This document shows positions 13,476 through 21,308 of a stretch of 30,462 nucleotides of DNA, piece by piece. Within the stretch, counting starts at the first letter, position 1. Every line of letters begins with the position of its first letter. The translations under genes and the position numbers were made by a program. The DNA comes from DASPKS01 sp035628035 (GTDB lineage Bacteria; Bacteroidota; Rhodothermia; Rhodothermales; Rubricoccaceae): contig DASPKS010000155.1 in NCBI GenBank assembly GCA_035628035.1, positions 1 through 30,462 on the forward strand. Direction: 5' to 3'. A model generated the notes under the pieces. It was given only the letters and a program-made list of their open reading frames with translations. It searched no databases and was not told the origin of the DNA.

Positions 13476-16100
13476 TTACTGCACCACAGTCAGCATCCGC
13501 GCGTGGACGCGCCCGCCGGCCGTGAGCCGGACGAGGTACGCCCCGGCCGTCAGCGTCTCGGTGTTCAGGTTGATCGTGTGGCGGCCCGGTGGGAGGTCAC
13601 TGTCGTGGATGACGGCGACGCGGCGGCCGAGGGCGTCGATCACTTCCACGCGGACGGCCTGCGCGTGGTCGAGCGTGAACGTGAGCGTGGTACGGCCCTG
13701 CGCCGGGTTCGGCGCGATCGAAGAGATCGCTGCGCCGCCCATCGGCGTCGTGGGGCCGGGGACGGGGTCGCCGGCCGTGGGCGTGCCGGTGAGGCCGCGC
13801 ACGACGGCGATGGCCGAGGGGAAACCGGCCGGCCGGAGACCGATCATTCCCACGAGGTCCGGCACGTCGTCGCCCGTCACGTCGTCGTAGTGGACGTCGA
13901 AGGCACCGGCGCCCATGCCGTAGCGGTAGGGGAAGGTGAACGTGCCCTGGCCGTCGTTCTCGTAGAACGCGATGTCGTTCGCGCCGTAGTTGCTCACCAT
14001 GAGGTCGAGGTCGCCGTCAGCGTCGGGGTCGCCGGCCACGATGCCGGTGACGCCGAGGAGGTCGGCCGACCGCGGGGCGTACTGCGTGACGGGCGCCTGG
14101 AACGACCCGTTGCCCGCGTTGAGGAGGACCGTCATCGTCTCCTGGCCCTCGCCGTCGGCGCCGGTGTTGCCCGTGGCCACGTCGAGCCACCCGTCGGCGT
14201 TGAGGTCGGCCACGACGAGGCCGTGCGGGCCGAAGCCGGATTCGAACACCTGCCGCTGGCCGAACTGCCCGGTGCCGTCGCCGAAGAGGACGACGATCTT
14301 GTTGTTCGCCCCGTAGGCCCCCTTGTGCCCGACGGCGAGGTCGACGTGGCCGTCGTGGTTGAAGTCGCCGGCCTTCCAGGGGAACGGGCCGTACTCATCG
14401 GTGAGGACGGTGTAGGCCGGCTGGAACGTCCCGTCGCCGTTGTTGAGGCGGACGAACAGGCGCCGGTACGACCCGGGGTCGCCGGCGCAGCCGCCGTACT
14501 CCGACATCGCCACGTCGAGGTCGCCGTCGGCGTCGAAGTCGACCGCGTCCACCTGCCCGGTCCCGCACGCGTTCAGGATCCACCGCGTGACGGCACCGAA
14601 CGTGCCGTCGCCGTTGCCAAAGGCGACGAAGAAGTCGTACGCCGACGCGGTGGGCGCGCTCGCGTAGAGGAGGTCGAGGTCGCCGTCCCCATTGAGGTCG
14701 CGGAGCTTCCCGTACGCCCCGACGCCGTGGGTGCTCACCTGCGCGAAGGCGCCCGTGCCGTCGTTGCGGTGGAAGACGGGGTTCGTGCCCGAGGCGCCGC
14801 CCCCCGACGTGAACGCGTCGAGGTCGCCGTCATGGTCCACGTCGCCGAGGTCGACGTAGATGCTGCCGCTGACGGCCTCGTAGTGCGGCGCCTGCGGGAA
14901 GAGCCCGTTCCCCGTGTTCTTGTGGACGGTGGCCTCCATCGAGTGCCAGTCCACCGAGACGAGGTCGGTGTCCCCGTCGAGGTCCACGTCGGCCGCGTCG
15001 ATGGCGGTGGTGTACTGGCCCGCCCAGTAGGCCGTGGCCGGGCCGAACCCGCCGCTGCCGTTGCTGAGGAGCACCACGATGCCGTCGTTCGTGCGCCCGT
15101 TGTAGTGGGCACCAGCGAAGTCGGGCCACCCATCCCCGTTGAGGTCCCCGGCGTGGAGGTCGGCCGGGCCGGCCGAGTACGGGATGGTCTCATAGTGCGT
15201 CGCCGCGGCGAGGTGGCCGTTGCCGTCGTTGCGGAGGACCATGATCCAGCCGCGGTCGCCGTCCCACGTCCGCGTGTTGGTGTAGGCCACGTCGAGGTCG
15301 TTGTCGCGGTCGACGTCCGTCAGCACGGCGTCGGGGTAGAAGGGGCTGGCCCAGTTGGGCATCCCCATTCCGTAAGCGACCGGCGCACTAAACTGGCCGG
15401 CGCCGTTGTTGAAGAGGAGGTTCACCTCGAAGTTGTCGTTCGCCACGGCGAGGTCGTGATCTCCGTCGTTGTCGAGGTCGCCGGTCGAGACCCGCCACGG
15501 CGCCGCGCCGGCGGCGTAGGGTACCGGGGCCGCGAAGCCGCCCGCCCCGTCGTTGAGGAGGATCGAGGCGGTGTTGCCCGTCCCGAGGTACTTGTAGTTG
15601 GTCACGACGAGGTCGGGGCGGCTGTCGCCGTTGAAGTCGGCGGTCTCGAGCCCAACGGGGCCCTGCCCGGCCTGGAAGTGCTGCGCCGGGGCGAACGTGT
15701 CGTTCCCCAGGTTCCGGAAGAGCGCCACCGTGCTGCCGGGGACGTTCTGCGGGTCGAACTCGGTGGTGACGAGGTCGCGGTCGCCGTCGGCGTCGAAGTC
15801 CGCGGCGGCCATCCCCCAGGTGGGACCATTCGTGGTATAGAACACGGGCGGCGCGTAGGTGCCGTCCCCCCGGTTCTCGAGGTACGAGAACCCGGTGTTC
15901 CAGATGGCGCGGCCGACGGCGAGGTCAGGGTCGCCGTCGTTGTCGAAGTCCTCGGCGAGGAGGCGGACGGTGTAACGGCCGGTGTCGGAGTCGCCGGCGT
16001 TGTACCCCATCCAGGGCGCGTCGAACGCGCGCTGGGCGGATGTCGGGCCCGCAACAAGGACCAGCACGGCGAAAGAGAGCGCGTAGCGAGAGCGAAGCAT
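13476..16100 (-). CDS. Secreted FG-GAP/VCBS-repeat protein with T9SS sorting domain
   Basis: This 874-aa exported protein starts at the ATG at 16100, chosen because it gives a signal peptide (MLRSRYALSFAVLVLVAGPTSA, cleavage before QRA); the longer frame from 16169 adds a non-signal extension. About 14 FG-GAP/VCBS repeats follow, each with a calcium-loop-like DxDxDGxxD core (for example DFDNDGDPDL, DLNGDGWPDF, DVDHDGDLDA), predicted to form one or two beta-propellers. The last 80 residues are a type A sorting domain: SIAPNPAQG, VEVIDALGRRVAV, then AGAYLVRLTAGG. This marks it for type IX secretion and surface attachment or release. The ligand is unknown; adhesion or polysaccharide binding is typical of such propellers. 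It is convergent with the zinc-ribbon gene. Confidence 0.92.
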   Translation of the reverse strand: MLRSRYALSFAVLVLVAGPTSAQRAFDAPWMGYNAGDSDTGRYTVRLLAEDFDNDGDPDLAVGRAIWNTGFSYLENRGDGTYAPPVFYTTNGPTWGMAAADFDADGDRDLVTTEFDPQNVPGSTVALFRNLGNDTFAPAQHFQAGQGPVGLETADFNGDSRPDLVVTNYKYLGTGNTASILLNDGAGGFAAPVPYAAGAAPWRVSTGDLDNDGDHDLAVANDNFEVNLLFNNGAGQFSAPVAYGMGMPNWASPFYPDAVLTDVDRDNDLDVAYTNTRTWDGDRGWIMVLRNDGNGHLAAATHYETIPYSAGPADLHAGDLNGDGWPDFAGAHYNGRTNDGIVVLLSNGSGGFGPATAYWAGQYTTAIDAADVDLDGDTDLVSVDWHSMEATVHKNTGNGLFPQAPHYEAVSGSIYVDLGDVDHDGDLDAFTSGGGASGTNPVFHRNDGTGAFAQVSTHGVGAYGKLRDLNGDGDLDLLYASAPTASAYDFFVAFGNGDGTFGAVTRWILNACGTGQVDAVDFDADGDLDVAMSEYGGCAGDPGSYRRLFVRLNNGDGTFQPAYTVLTDEYGPFPWKAGDFNHDGHVDLAVGHKGAYGANNKIVVLFGDGTGQFGQRQVFESGFGPHGLVVADLNADGWLDVATGNTGADGEGQETMTVLLNAGNGSFQAPVTQYAPRSADLLGVTGIVAGDPDADGDLDLMVSNYGANDIAFYENDGQGTFTFPYRYGMGAGAFDVHYDDVTGDDVPDLVGMIGLRPAGFPSAIAVVRGLTGTPTAGDPVPGPTTPMGGAAISSIAPNPAQGRTTLTFTLDHAQAVRVEVIDALGRRVAVIHDSDLPPGRHTINLNTETLTAGAYLVRLTAGGRVHARMLTVVQ

Positions 16101-16448
16101 GGAAGCGGGAATGAACAGGTAATGAGGCGGGCGTTGCGCAGCGGCGCGCATAGCGTGCACGGCGAGCACACCCGCGAACCAGGAGATCTCCCCCTCAAGG
16201 GCGAACTGCGGGACCTGCTTCCACTTTCCGTGCCAGGTCCGGAGGGCGGCGGCGCTCCCTAACCCCGCAACGTTCTGTCCTACAAGGGTCTTGCAATAAG
16301 AGCCGGCTGGGGCTTCGCCTGATCTTCGCCCGAGCGCTTCGCGCAGGGCTGATGAGGGCGCGTCCTACGGCGCGATAGGGACGCGTCCGATGGAGCGCGC
16401 CCGGCGGTGCCCGGTAGGCTTCCGTCCCTTCTGCTCCCCTCCCATCCT
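16101..16448. promoter_or_regulatory. 348-bp divergent intergenic region (FG-GAP gene / dehydrogenase)
   Basis: No gene is visible. It should hold promoters for both flanking genes. A direct repeat of CGCGTCC lies at 16359-16365 and 16382-16388 (23 bp apart); the second copy is inside the 10-bp palindrome GGACGCGTCC (16379-16388). This is a candidate operator 60-90 bp before the dehydrogenase. No promoter box could be placed with confidence. Confidence 0.35.
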
Positions 16449-17627
16449 ATGCGCGCGCTCGTCTACCACGGCCTTCGGGACGTCCGGGTCGATACCGTCC
16501 CCGACCCCACGCTCGAGCACCCGAACAACCTCATCCTCAAGGTCACGAGCACGGCCATCTGCGGCTCCGACCTCCACCTCTACGACGGCTTCCTCGCGCC
16601 GTTCATGAAGGAGGGCCAGGTGCTCGGGCACGAGCCGATGGGCGAGGTCGTCGAGGTCGGGTCTGCCGTGGCGAAGTTCAAGGTAGGCGACCGGATCGTC
16701 GTCCCCTTCACGATCACGTGTGGGGAGTGCTTCTTCTGCAAGAAGGAGCTCTACTCCTGCTGCGACACCACGAACCGGAAGCCGGAGCTCGGCCAGAAGA
16801 TGATGGGGCACGCCCCGGCCGGGCTCTACGGGTACTCCGAGCTCACCGGCGGCTACGACGGCGGGCAGGCGCAGTACCTCCAGGTGTGGAACGCCGACGT
16901 CGGCCCCGTGAAGGTGCCCGACGGGATCCCCGACGAGCAGGTGCTCTTCCTCTCCGACGTCTTCCCGACGGGCTGGATGGCCGCCGAGAACACCGACCTC
17001 GAGCCGGGCGACACCGTCGCCGTGTGGGGCTGCGGGCCCGTCGGGCAGTTCACCATCCGGAGCCTCTGGATGCTGGGGGCCGGCCGCGTGATCGCCATCG
17101 ACGAGGTGCCTGAGCGGCTGGCGATGGCCCAGGCCGGCAACGCCGAGACGATCAACTTCAAGGAGGAGGACGCCTACGATCGCCTCATGGAGATGACCGG
17201 CGGGCGCGGGCCCGACCGTGTGGTCGATGCCGTGGGGTGCGAGGCGGCCGGCCACGGCGCGTTCGACGCCGTGCTGGATAAGGTGAAGGCGGCGGCCTTC
17301 CTGACGACCGACCGCGCGCATGCCCTCCGCGAGGCCATCATGTGCTGCCGGAAGGGCGGCACCGTCTCCATCCCGGGCGTCTACGTCGGCTTCCCCGACA
17401 AGCTGCCGCTCGGAGCGGCGATGAACAAGGGGCTCACCTTCAAGATGGGCCAGACCCACATGCCGCGCTACACCGAGCCGCTCCTCCAGCGGGTCCTCAG
17501 CGGCGAGATCGACCCCTCTTTCGTGGTCACGCACCAGGAGCCGCTGGAGAAGGCCCCGGAGATGTACAAGACGTTCCGCGACAAGGAAGACGCTGCTATC
17601 AAGGTCGTCCTCAAGCCCTGGGCCTGA
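16449..17627 (+). CDS. Zinc-dependent alcohol dehydrogenase (MDR family, FDH-like)
   Basis: This 392-aa medium-chain dehydrogenase/reductase oxidises an alcohol or aldehyde adduct with NAD(P). Catalytic zinc ligands are C38 (TAICGSD) and H61/E62 (GHEPMGE). The structural zinc site uses C91, C94, C97 and C104 or C105 (CGECFFCKKELYSCC). The Rossmann motif WGCGPVGQF is near residue 190 and ends in the acidic IDEVPERL, which favours NAD. The length and the long insert after residue 105 fit the glutathione-independent formaldehyde dehydrogenase-like branch; the true substrate cannot be read from sequence. The start at 16449 matches the family N-terminus (MRALVYHG); an earlier in-frame ATG adds only Pro/Ser-rich leader. 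A small membrane-protein gene follows after 30 nt. Confidence 0.93.
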   Translation: MRALVYHGLRDVRVDTVPDPTLEHPNNLILKVTSTAICGSDLHLYDGFLAPFMKEGQVLGHEPMGEVVEVGSAVAKFKVGDRIVVPFTITCGECFFCKKELYSCCDTTNRKPELGQKMMGHAPAGLYGYSELTGGYDGGQAQYLQVWNADVGPVKVPDGIPDEQVLFLSDVFPTGWMAAENTDLEPGDTVAVWGCGPVGQFTIRSLWMLGAGRVIAIDEVPERLAMAQAGNAETINFKEEDAYDRLMEMTGGRGPDRVVDAVGCEAAGHGAFDAVLDKVKAAAFLTTDRAHALREAIMCCRKGGTVSIPGVYVGFPDKLPLGAAMNKGLTFKMGQTHMPRYTEPLLQRVLSGEIDPSFVVTHQEPLEKAPEMYKTFRDKEDAAIKVVLKPWA

Positions 17628-17657
17628 TCGGCCTCTCCATTTTTTCCTTTCCCCGAC

Positions 17658-18020
17658 ATGAACGAACGAAAAGTCGCCCGCTTCCTGGGGTGGTTCAGCT
17701 TGGGGCTGGGCCTCGCCGAGGTCCTCACGCCCCACACCTTCACCCGCGCCTTCTATACGCGCAACCGCTTCGGGCTCGTCCGCACGGCGTACGGCCTCCG
17801 CGAGATCGCCGCGGGCGTCGGCCTCCTGTGGTCGCGCAACCCCGCGCCGTGGGTGTGGGCCCGCGTCGGCGGCGACGCGCTCGACCTCGCCACGCTCGGC
17901 GCCGCGCACGACCCCGAAAAGCCGCCGGAGCGCCGGCGCAACATCGCCCTCGCGCTCGCGTCGGTCGTCGGGATCACAGCGCTCGACGTGTGGTGCGGGT
18001 GGAAGCTGAGCCGGGGCTGA
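17658..18020 (+). CDS. Small integral membrane protein related to the membrane head of 'cyclase/dehydrase' proteins
   Basis: This 120-aa protein has about three hydrophobic segments: FLGWFSLGLGLAEVL (9-23), a middle segment around GLREIAAGVGLLW (46-58) and IALALASVVGITALDVW (96-112). The pattern GWFSLGLGLAE, GLREIAAGVG, RVGGDALDLATL and ALDVWC is one I associate with the N-terminal membrane part of proteins annotated as cyclase/dehydrase, here present without the START-like domain. The function of that part is not known. It lies 30 nt after the dehydrogenase gene with a T-rich spacer (ATTTTTTCC) and no Shine-Dalgarno, and is probably co-transcribed. A large imperfect hairpin follows directly after its stop. 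Confidence 0.75.
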   Translation: MNERKVARFLGWFSLGLGLAEVLTPHTFTRAFYTRNRFGLVRTAYGLREIAAGVGLLWSRNPAPWVWARVGGDALDLATLGAAHDPEKPPERRRNIALALASVVGITALDVWCGWKLSRG

Positions 18021-18081
18021 CCCTGCCTTCGAGCCCGCGCCGGCTGGGCACCCAGCCCGGCCGCCCGGCTTCGAGGCAGGG
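18021..18081 (+). terminator. Large compound hairpin, probable terminator
   Basis: Outer arms 18021-18035 and 18067-18081 pair with one 3-nt internal mismatch. Inner arms 18039-18048 and 18052-18061 (GCCGGCTGGG/CCAGCCCGGC) pair with one bulge. It begins immediately after the stop of the membrane-protein gene and ends 3 nt before a TATCTTG box. It should separate that transcript from the DUF305 gene. Confidence 0.6.
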
Positions 18082-18083
18082 TG

Positions 18084-18090
18084 TATCTTG
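18084..18090 (+). promoter_or_regulatory. TATCTTG, -7-like promoter box for the DUF305 gene
   Basis: The box matches TAnnTTG, close to the Bacteroidetes -7 consensus TAnnTTTG. It lies 66 nt before the ATG at 18156 and directly after a terminator-like hairpin, as expected for a new transcription unit. No -33 TTG is visible. Confidence 0.45.
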
Positions 18091-18155
18091 TGCCTAGCCC
18101 GCCCGTAGGGTTCGCCACAAACGAACCCTCGCCCTTCTGGCGGGTCCGCCTCGAG

Positions 18156-18782
18156 ATGAACACCTGGTCCCGGATGACGGCCGTCGTGTGCGTGCTGGCC
18201 GCCGGCTGTGCAGCGCCCCGGCCGCCCACGGCAGGGCCTCCCGCGCGAGCGGGGGAGCCGGCGGGCCCGGTGGCAGCCGAGGCGGACGTCCGCTTCATGC
18301 AGGGGATGATCCCCCACCATGCGCAGGCGCTCGAAATGACCGCGCTCGTGGCGGACCGCACGACGAACCGCGCCCTCCGCTTCGTCGCCGAGCGGATCGA
18401 GGTCTCCCAGCGCGACGAGATCGCCTGGATGACGCGCTGGCTCCAGGCCCACGGCGCTGAAGCCGCTGATCCGCACACCCCTCACAGCGGCCACCACGGG
18501 GGGCACCACGCGCTCATGCCCGGCATGCTGACCCCGGATGAAATGGCGCAGCTGGCCTCGGCAAGTGGCGTCGAGTTCGACCGGCTTTTCCTTCAGTATA
18601 TGATCCGCCACCACGAGGGCGCGCTCCTCATGGTTGAGGACCTCCTCGCGGCGCCGGGCGCGGCCCAGGCTACCGAGGTATATCGTTTCGCCTCCGATAT
18701 CGTGGCTGACCAGCAGGCCGAGATCGACCGCATGCGCTCGCTGCTCGACGTGCCCCCGCTCCCCTCGCTGCTCGGTGACTGA
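18156..18782 (+). CDS. DUF305 lipoprotein
   Basis: This 208-aa exported protein starts with a lipoprotein signal (hydrophobic MTAVVCVLAAGC, lipid-modified C18), so it should be anchored in a membrane facing the periplasm or surface. It holds the two-part DUF305 fold, a ferritin-like four-helix unit: FMQGMIPHHAQALEM at about 49-63 and FLQYMIRHHEGALLM at about 148-162, each with the paired histidines that define the family. A His-rich linker (HSGHHGGHH) lies between the halves. DUF305 proteins are often found with copper-handling genes, and these histidines could bind metal; no copper gene lies beside this one. The start at 18156 is preferred because the longer frame from 18081 starts inside the promoter region. 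Confidence 0.85.
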   Translation: MNTWSRMTAVVCVLAAGCAAPRPPTAGPPARAGEPAGPVAAEADVRFMQGMIPHHAQALEMTALVADRTTNRALRFVAERIEVSQRDEIAWMTRWLQAHGAEAADPHTPHSGHHGGHHALMPGMLTPDEMAQLASASGVEFDRLFLQYMIRHHEGALLMVEDLLAAPGAAQATEVYRFASDIVADQQAEIDRMRSLLDVPPLPSLLGD

Positions 18783-18820
18783 CGGTCGCTGCGACCTACA
18801 CCCTTTTCCTTCGGCAACCT

Positions 18821-18827
18821 TAGGTTG
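18821..18827 (+). promoter_or_regulatory. TAGGTTG, -7-like promoter box for the LVIVD gene
   Basis: A TAnnTTG box lies 26 nt before the ATG at 18854, in the short gap after the DUF305 stop. A TTTTCC run upstream (18804-18809) is not at the ideal -33 distance. Confidence 0.4.
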
Positions 18828-18853
18828 ACCCCGCCATCGCTTCGCTTTCCCCG

Positions 18854-20611
18854 ATGAACACTTCTTCGACCCCTCGGCGCGCGGCGCTCTCTGTCGCCCT
18901 CCTCTCCGTGTTCGCGCTCGTGCGCGCCGCCGGCGCCCAGCCGAGCGACCATACCGACCCGCGCGTCGGGCTCCGCGCCGGCTTCCAGGATGCGGAGGAG
19001 GCCGCCCTCAACCTCGCGCTCGTCGCGCACGTCCCGAAGCCGGAGGGGTTCTACAACCCCGACGACATCGGCGACTTCAGCATGATGAACGCCGACCTCG
19101 CGTTCAGCGGCAACACGCTCTTCCTCGGCGGCTTCCAGGGCCTCCAGGTCTACGACATCAGCGACCCCACGCGCCCGCGCCTCCGCACGACGCTCCCCTG
19201 CCCCGGCGGGCAGGGCGATGTCTCCGTCCACGGCGACCTGCTCTTCATGTCCGTCGAGGAGACGCGCGGGCGGCTCGACTGCGGCCCGGGCGGCGTGCCC
19301 GAGCCCGTCAGCGCCGAGCGCTTCCGCGGCGTCCGCATCTTCGACGTCACCGACGTCGAGCACCCGCGGCAGGTGGCGGCCGTGCAGACGTGCCGCGGCT
19401 CCCACACCCACACGCTGGTGCCCGACCCCGACGACCCTTCGCACGTCTACATCTACGTCTCCGGCACGAGCGGCGTCCGCCCGGCCGAGGAGCTCGCGGG
19501 GTGCTCCGAGGCGGGCCCCGAGGACCCCAACACGTCGCTCTTCCGCATCGAGGTGATTGAGGTGCCGCTCGCCCACCCCGAGCGCGCGGCCATCGTCAAC
19601 GCCCCGTCGTTCCTCCTCGGCCTCGCGGCGCCTCGGGAGCACGGCGAGACCACGGAGGACCTCGCTTTCAGCCTCGGCCTCGAGCGGGTCACGCCGGAGG
19701 AGGCCGCCGCCGCCCGCGCCCGCGGCGCCTTCGTAGTGACCATGGAGGGGGCGGACTACGTGATGGACGACGAGACGGTGCCGTTGGCCCTCGCCCAAAC
19801 GATGGAGATGCGCGGGGTGAGCGAGCAGACCCCCACGGCCGAGGACAGCACGGCCCTCCGCAGCATGCTGCAGGAGTACGTCACGGAGAGGCTGGGCACC
19901 CAGGGAGGCGAGGAAGGCCGCCCGGGCCCTGACCAGTGCCACGACATCACGGTGTACCCCGAGATCGGCCTCGCCGGCGGCGCGTGCTCGGGATACGGCA
20001 TCCTCCTCGACATCTCCGACCCGACCAACCCTCGCCGCATCGCGCAGGCGGCCGACGAGAACTTCGCCTACTGGCACTCGGCCACCTTCAGCAACGACGG
20101 GACCAAGGTGATCTTCACCGATGAGTGGGGCGGCGGGATGGCCCCGCGGTGCCGCGCGACCGACCGGCGCGAGTGGGGCGCCAACGCCCTCTTCACCATC
20201 GAGGACCGGCAGCTTGCCTTCCAGGGCTACTACAAGCTCCCCGCCCCGCAGTCCGACGTCGAGAACTGCGTGGCCCACAACGGCTCGATCATCCCGATCC
20301 CCGGCCGCGACATCATGGTGCAGGCGTGGTACCAGGGGGGCGTCTCGGTGTTCGACTTCACCGACCCGTCGAACCCCGTCGAGATCGCCTACTTCGACCG
20401 CGGGCCGATGGACGCGGAGCAGCTCGCGATGAGCGGGTACTGGTCGGCCTACTGGTACAACGGCCACATCTACGCCTCCGAGATCGGGCGCGGCCTCGAC
20501 GTGTTCCGGCTCACGCCGAGCGAGCACCTCTCAGCCGACGAGATCGCCGCCGCGGAAGCGGTTCGCATGGACGTCTTCAACCCCCAGACCCAGACCCGCG
20601 TAACGTGGTAG
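18854..20611 (+). CDS. Secreted LVIVD-repeat beta-propeller protein
   Basis: This 585-aa protein has an N-terminal signal peptide (ALSVALLSVFALVRAAGA, cleavage before QPS). LVIVD repeats are visible as short strands ending in a name-plus-state phrase: FQGLQVYDISDPTRP, FRGVRIFDVTDVEHPR, GILLDISDPTNPRR and GVSVFDFTDPSNPVE. They should form a beta-propeller. An insertion of about 120 residues (240-360) carries Glu/Ala-rich helical sequence. Cysteines (in ELAGCSEAG, DQCHDI, GGACSG, PRCRAT and VENCVAHN) may form disulfides, fitting export. There is no sorting domain at the C-terminus. The family has no known enzymatic role. The gene is separated from the convergent SnoaL-like gene by a strong hairpin. 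Confidence 0.88.
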   Translation: MNTSSTPRRAALSVALLSVFALVRAAGAQPSDHTDPRVGLRAGFQDAEEAALNLALVAHVPKPEGFYNPDDIGDFSMMNADLAFSGNTLFLGGFQGLQVYDISDPTRPRLRTTLPCPGGQGDVSVHGDLLFMSVEETRGRLDCGPGGVPEPVSAERFRGVRIFDVTDVEHPRQVAAVQTCRGSHTHTLVPDPDDPSHVYIYVSGTSGVRPAEELAGCSEAGPEDPNTSLFRIEVIEVPLAHPERAAIVNAPSFLLGLAAPREHGETTEDLAFSLGLERVTPEEAAAARARGAFVVTMEGADYVMDDETVPLALAQTMEMRGVSEQTPTAEDSTALRSMLQEYVTERLGTQGGEEGRPGPDQCHDITVYPEIGLAGGACSGYGILLDISDPTNPRRIAQAADENFAYWHSATFSNDGTKVIFTDEWGGGMAPRCRATDRREWGANALFTIEDRQLAFQGYYKLPAPQSDVENCVAHNGSIIPIPGRDIMVQAWYQGGVSVFDFTDPSNPVEIAYFDRGPMDAEQLAMSGYWSAYWYNGHIYASEIGRGLDVFRLTPSEHLSADEIAAAEAVRMDVFNPQTQTRVTW

Positions 20612-20639
20612 CCTAGCGCACCTGCGCCGCCGGCCGTCG

Positions 20640-20671
20640 GAGCCCCCGGACCCAGAGGAGTTCGGGGGCTC
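20640..20671. terminator. Bidirectional terminator between convergent genes
   Basis: GAGCCCCCGGAC (20640-20651) pairs with GTTCGGGGGCTC (20660-20671) with a single mismatch and an 8-nt loop, then TCTCGTT on the plus strand. It lies between the LVIVD gene (stop 20611) and the SnoaL-like gene (stop 20703) and suits both. Confidence 0.8.
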
Positions 20672-20702
20672 TCTCGTTGGCGAGCGAAGCCCCCGCTTCG
20701 TC

Positions 20703-21179
20703 CTACGCGCCCATCTCCTTTCGGTAGTCGACGGGGCGGAGCCGGCCCGCTTCGTCGGCGATGTGGGTTTCCACCCCCGGGACGACGTCGGTGTTGTGGG
20801 CGGCCGCGCAGCGCCAGCCTTCCGGCGTGCGATGAACGACGAACGTGAAGACGTTGGCACGGGCCTGCGGATGCGCGACGTCGGCAATCGGGGTTTGCCC
20901 CGTCAGCCGCATCCGCGCGTGGACGACGGCCACGTCCTCGCGGAGCCGCTTCACCTTCACGCGGCCGACTTCCAGCGTGGAGCGGTCGAAGATCCGCGCG
21001 AGGCCGTAGGCGTGGGCGCGCTCGATGGCCGCCCGGTCGTGCCACCACAGCCCGACGACGTTGACGAACTCCGCGTCTTCGTCGAAGAGCGCCGCGAGCG
21101 CGGGGGCGTCGCGGCGGTTCCAGGCCTCGGCGAAGGCGTAGGGAAGACGGTCCGGGCGGTCGGCGGGGATCTCGGCCAT
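20703..21179 (-). CDS. SnoaL-like / SgcJ-EcaC family protein (DUF4440-type)
   Basis: This 158-aa cytosolic protein has the NTF2-like cone fold of the SgcJ/EcaC family: the opening helix YAFAEAWNRRDAPALAALF, then DEDAEFVNVVGLWW, HDRAAIERAHAYG, VAVVHARMRLTGQ and a closing VFTFVVHRTPEGWRC strand pair. Such proteins bind small hydrophobic molecules or act as unspecific isomerases and hydrolases; no specific substrate is inferred. The start at 21179 (MAEIPADRP) was chosen over the frame start at 21245, because the extra 22 residues are Arg/Gly-rich and overlap the promoter side of the divergent gene. It is divergent from the PQQ-type dehydrogenase gene (129 nt apart). Confidence 0.87.
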   Translation of the reverse strand: MAEIPADRPDRLPYAFAEAWNRRDAPALAALFDEDAEFVNVVGLWWHDRAAIERAHAYGLARIFDRSTLEVGRVKVKRLREDVAVVHARMRLTGQTPIADVAHPQARANVFTFVVHRTPEGWRCAAAHNTDVVPGVETHIADEAGRLRPVDYRKEMGA

Positions 21180-21308
21180 GCGCAAGGGCACCGGGGCCAG
21201 GTTCAATAGGCTGCGCCCGGGCCCCGTTCCGTGGGCGCGCCGCACCCGCCGAACCCGACCGCTCGCGCGGCGTTTCGGCCTCTCCTCTCGGACGCTGCGA
21301 ACCCGGCC

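Noticed and set aside
13503..16262. 919-codon plus-strand frame opposite the FG-GAP gene
   Set aside because: Its Val/Glu/Arg repetitive sequence is the mirror of the Asp/Gly repeat loops on the true strand.
18593..20527. 644-codon minus-strand frame opposite the LVIVD gene
   Set aside because: Shadow of a gene with a signal peptide and recognisable repeats.
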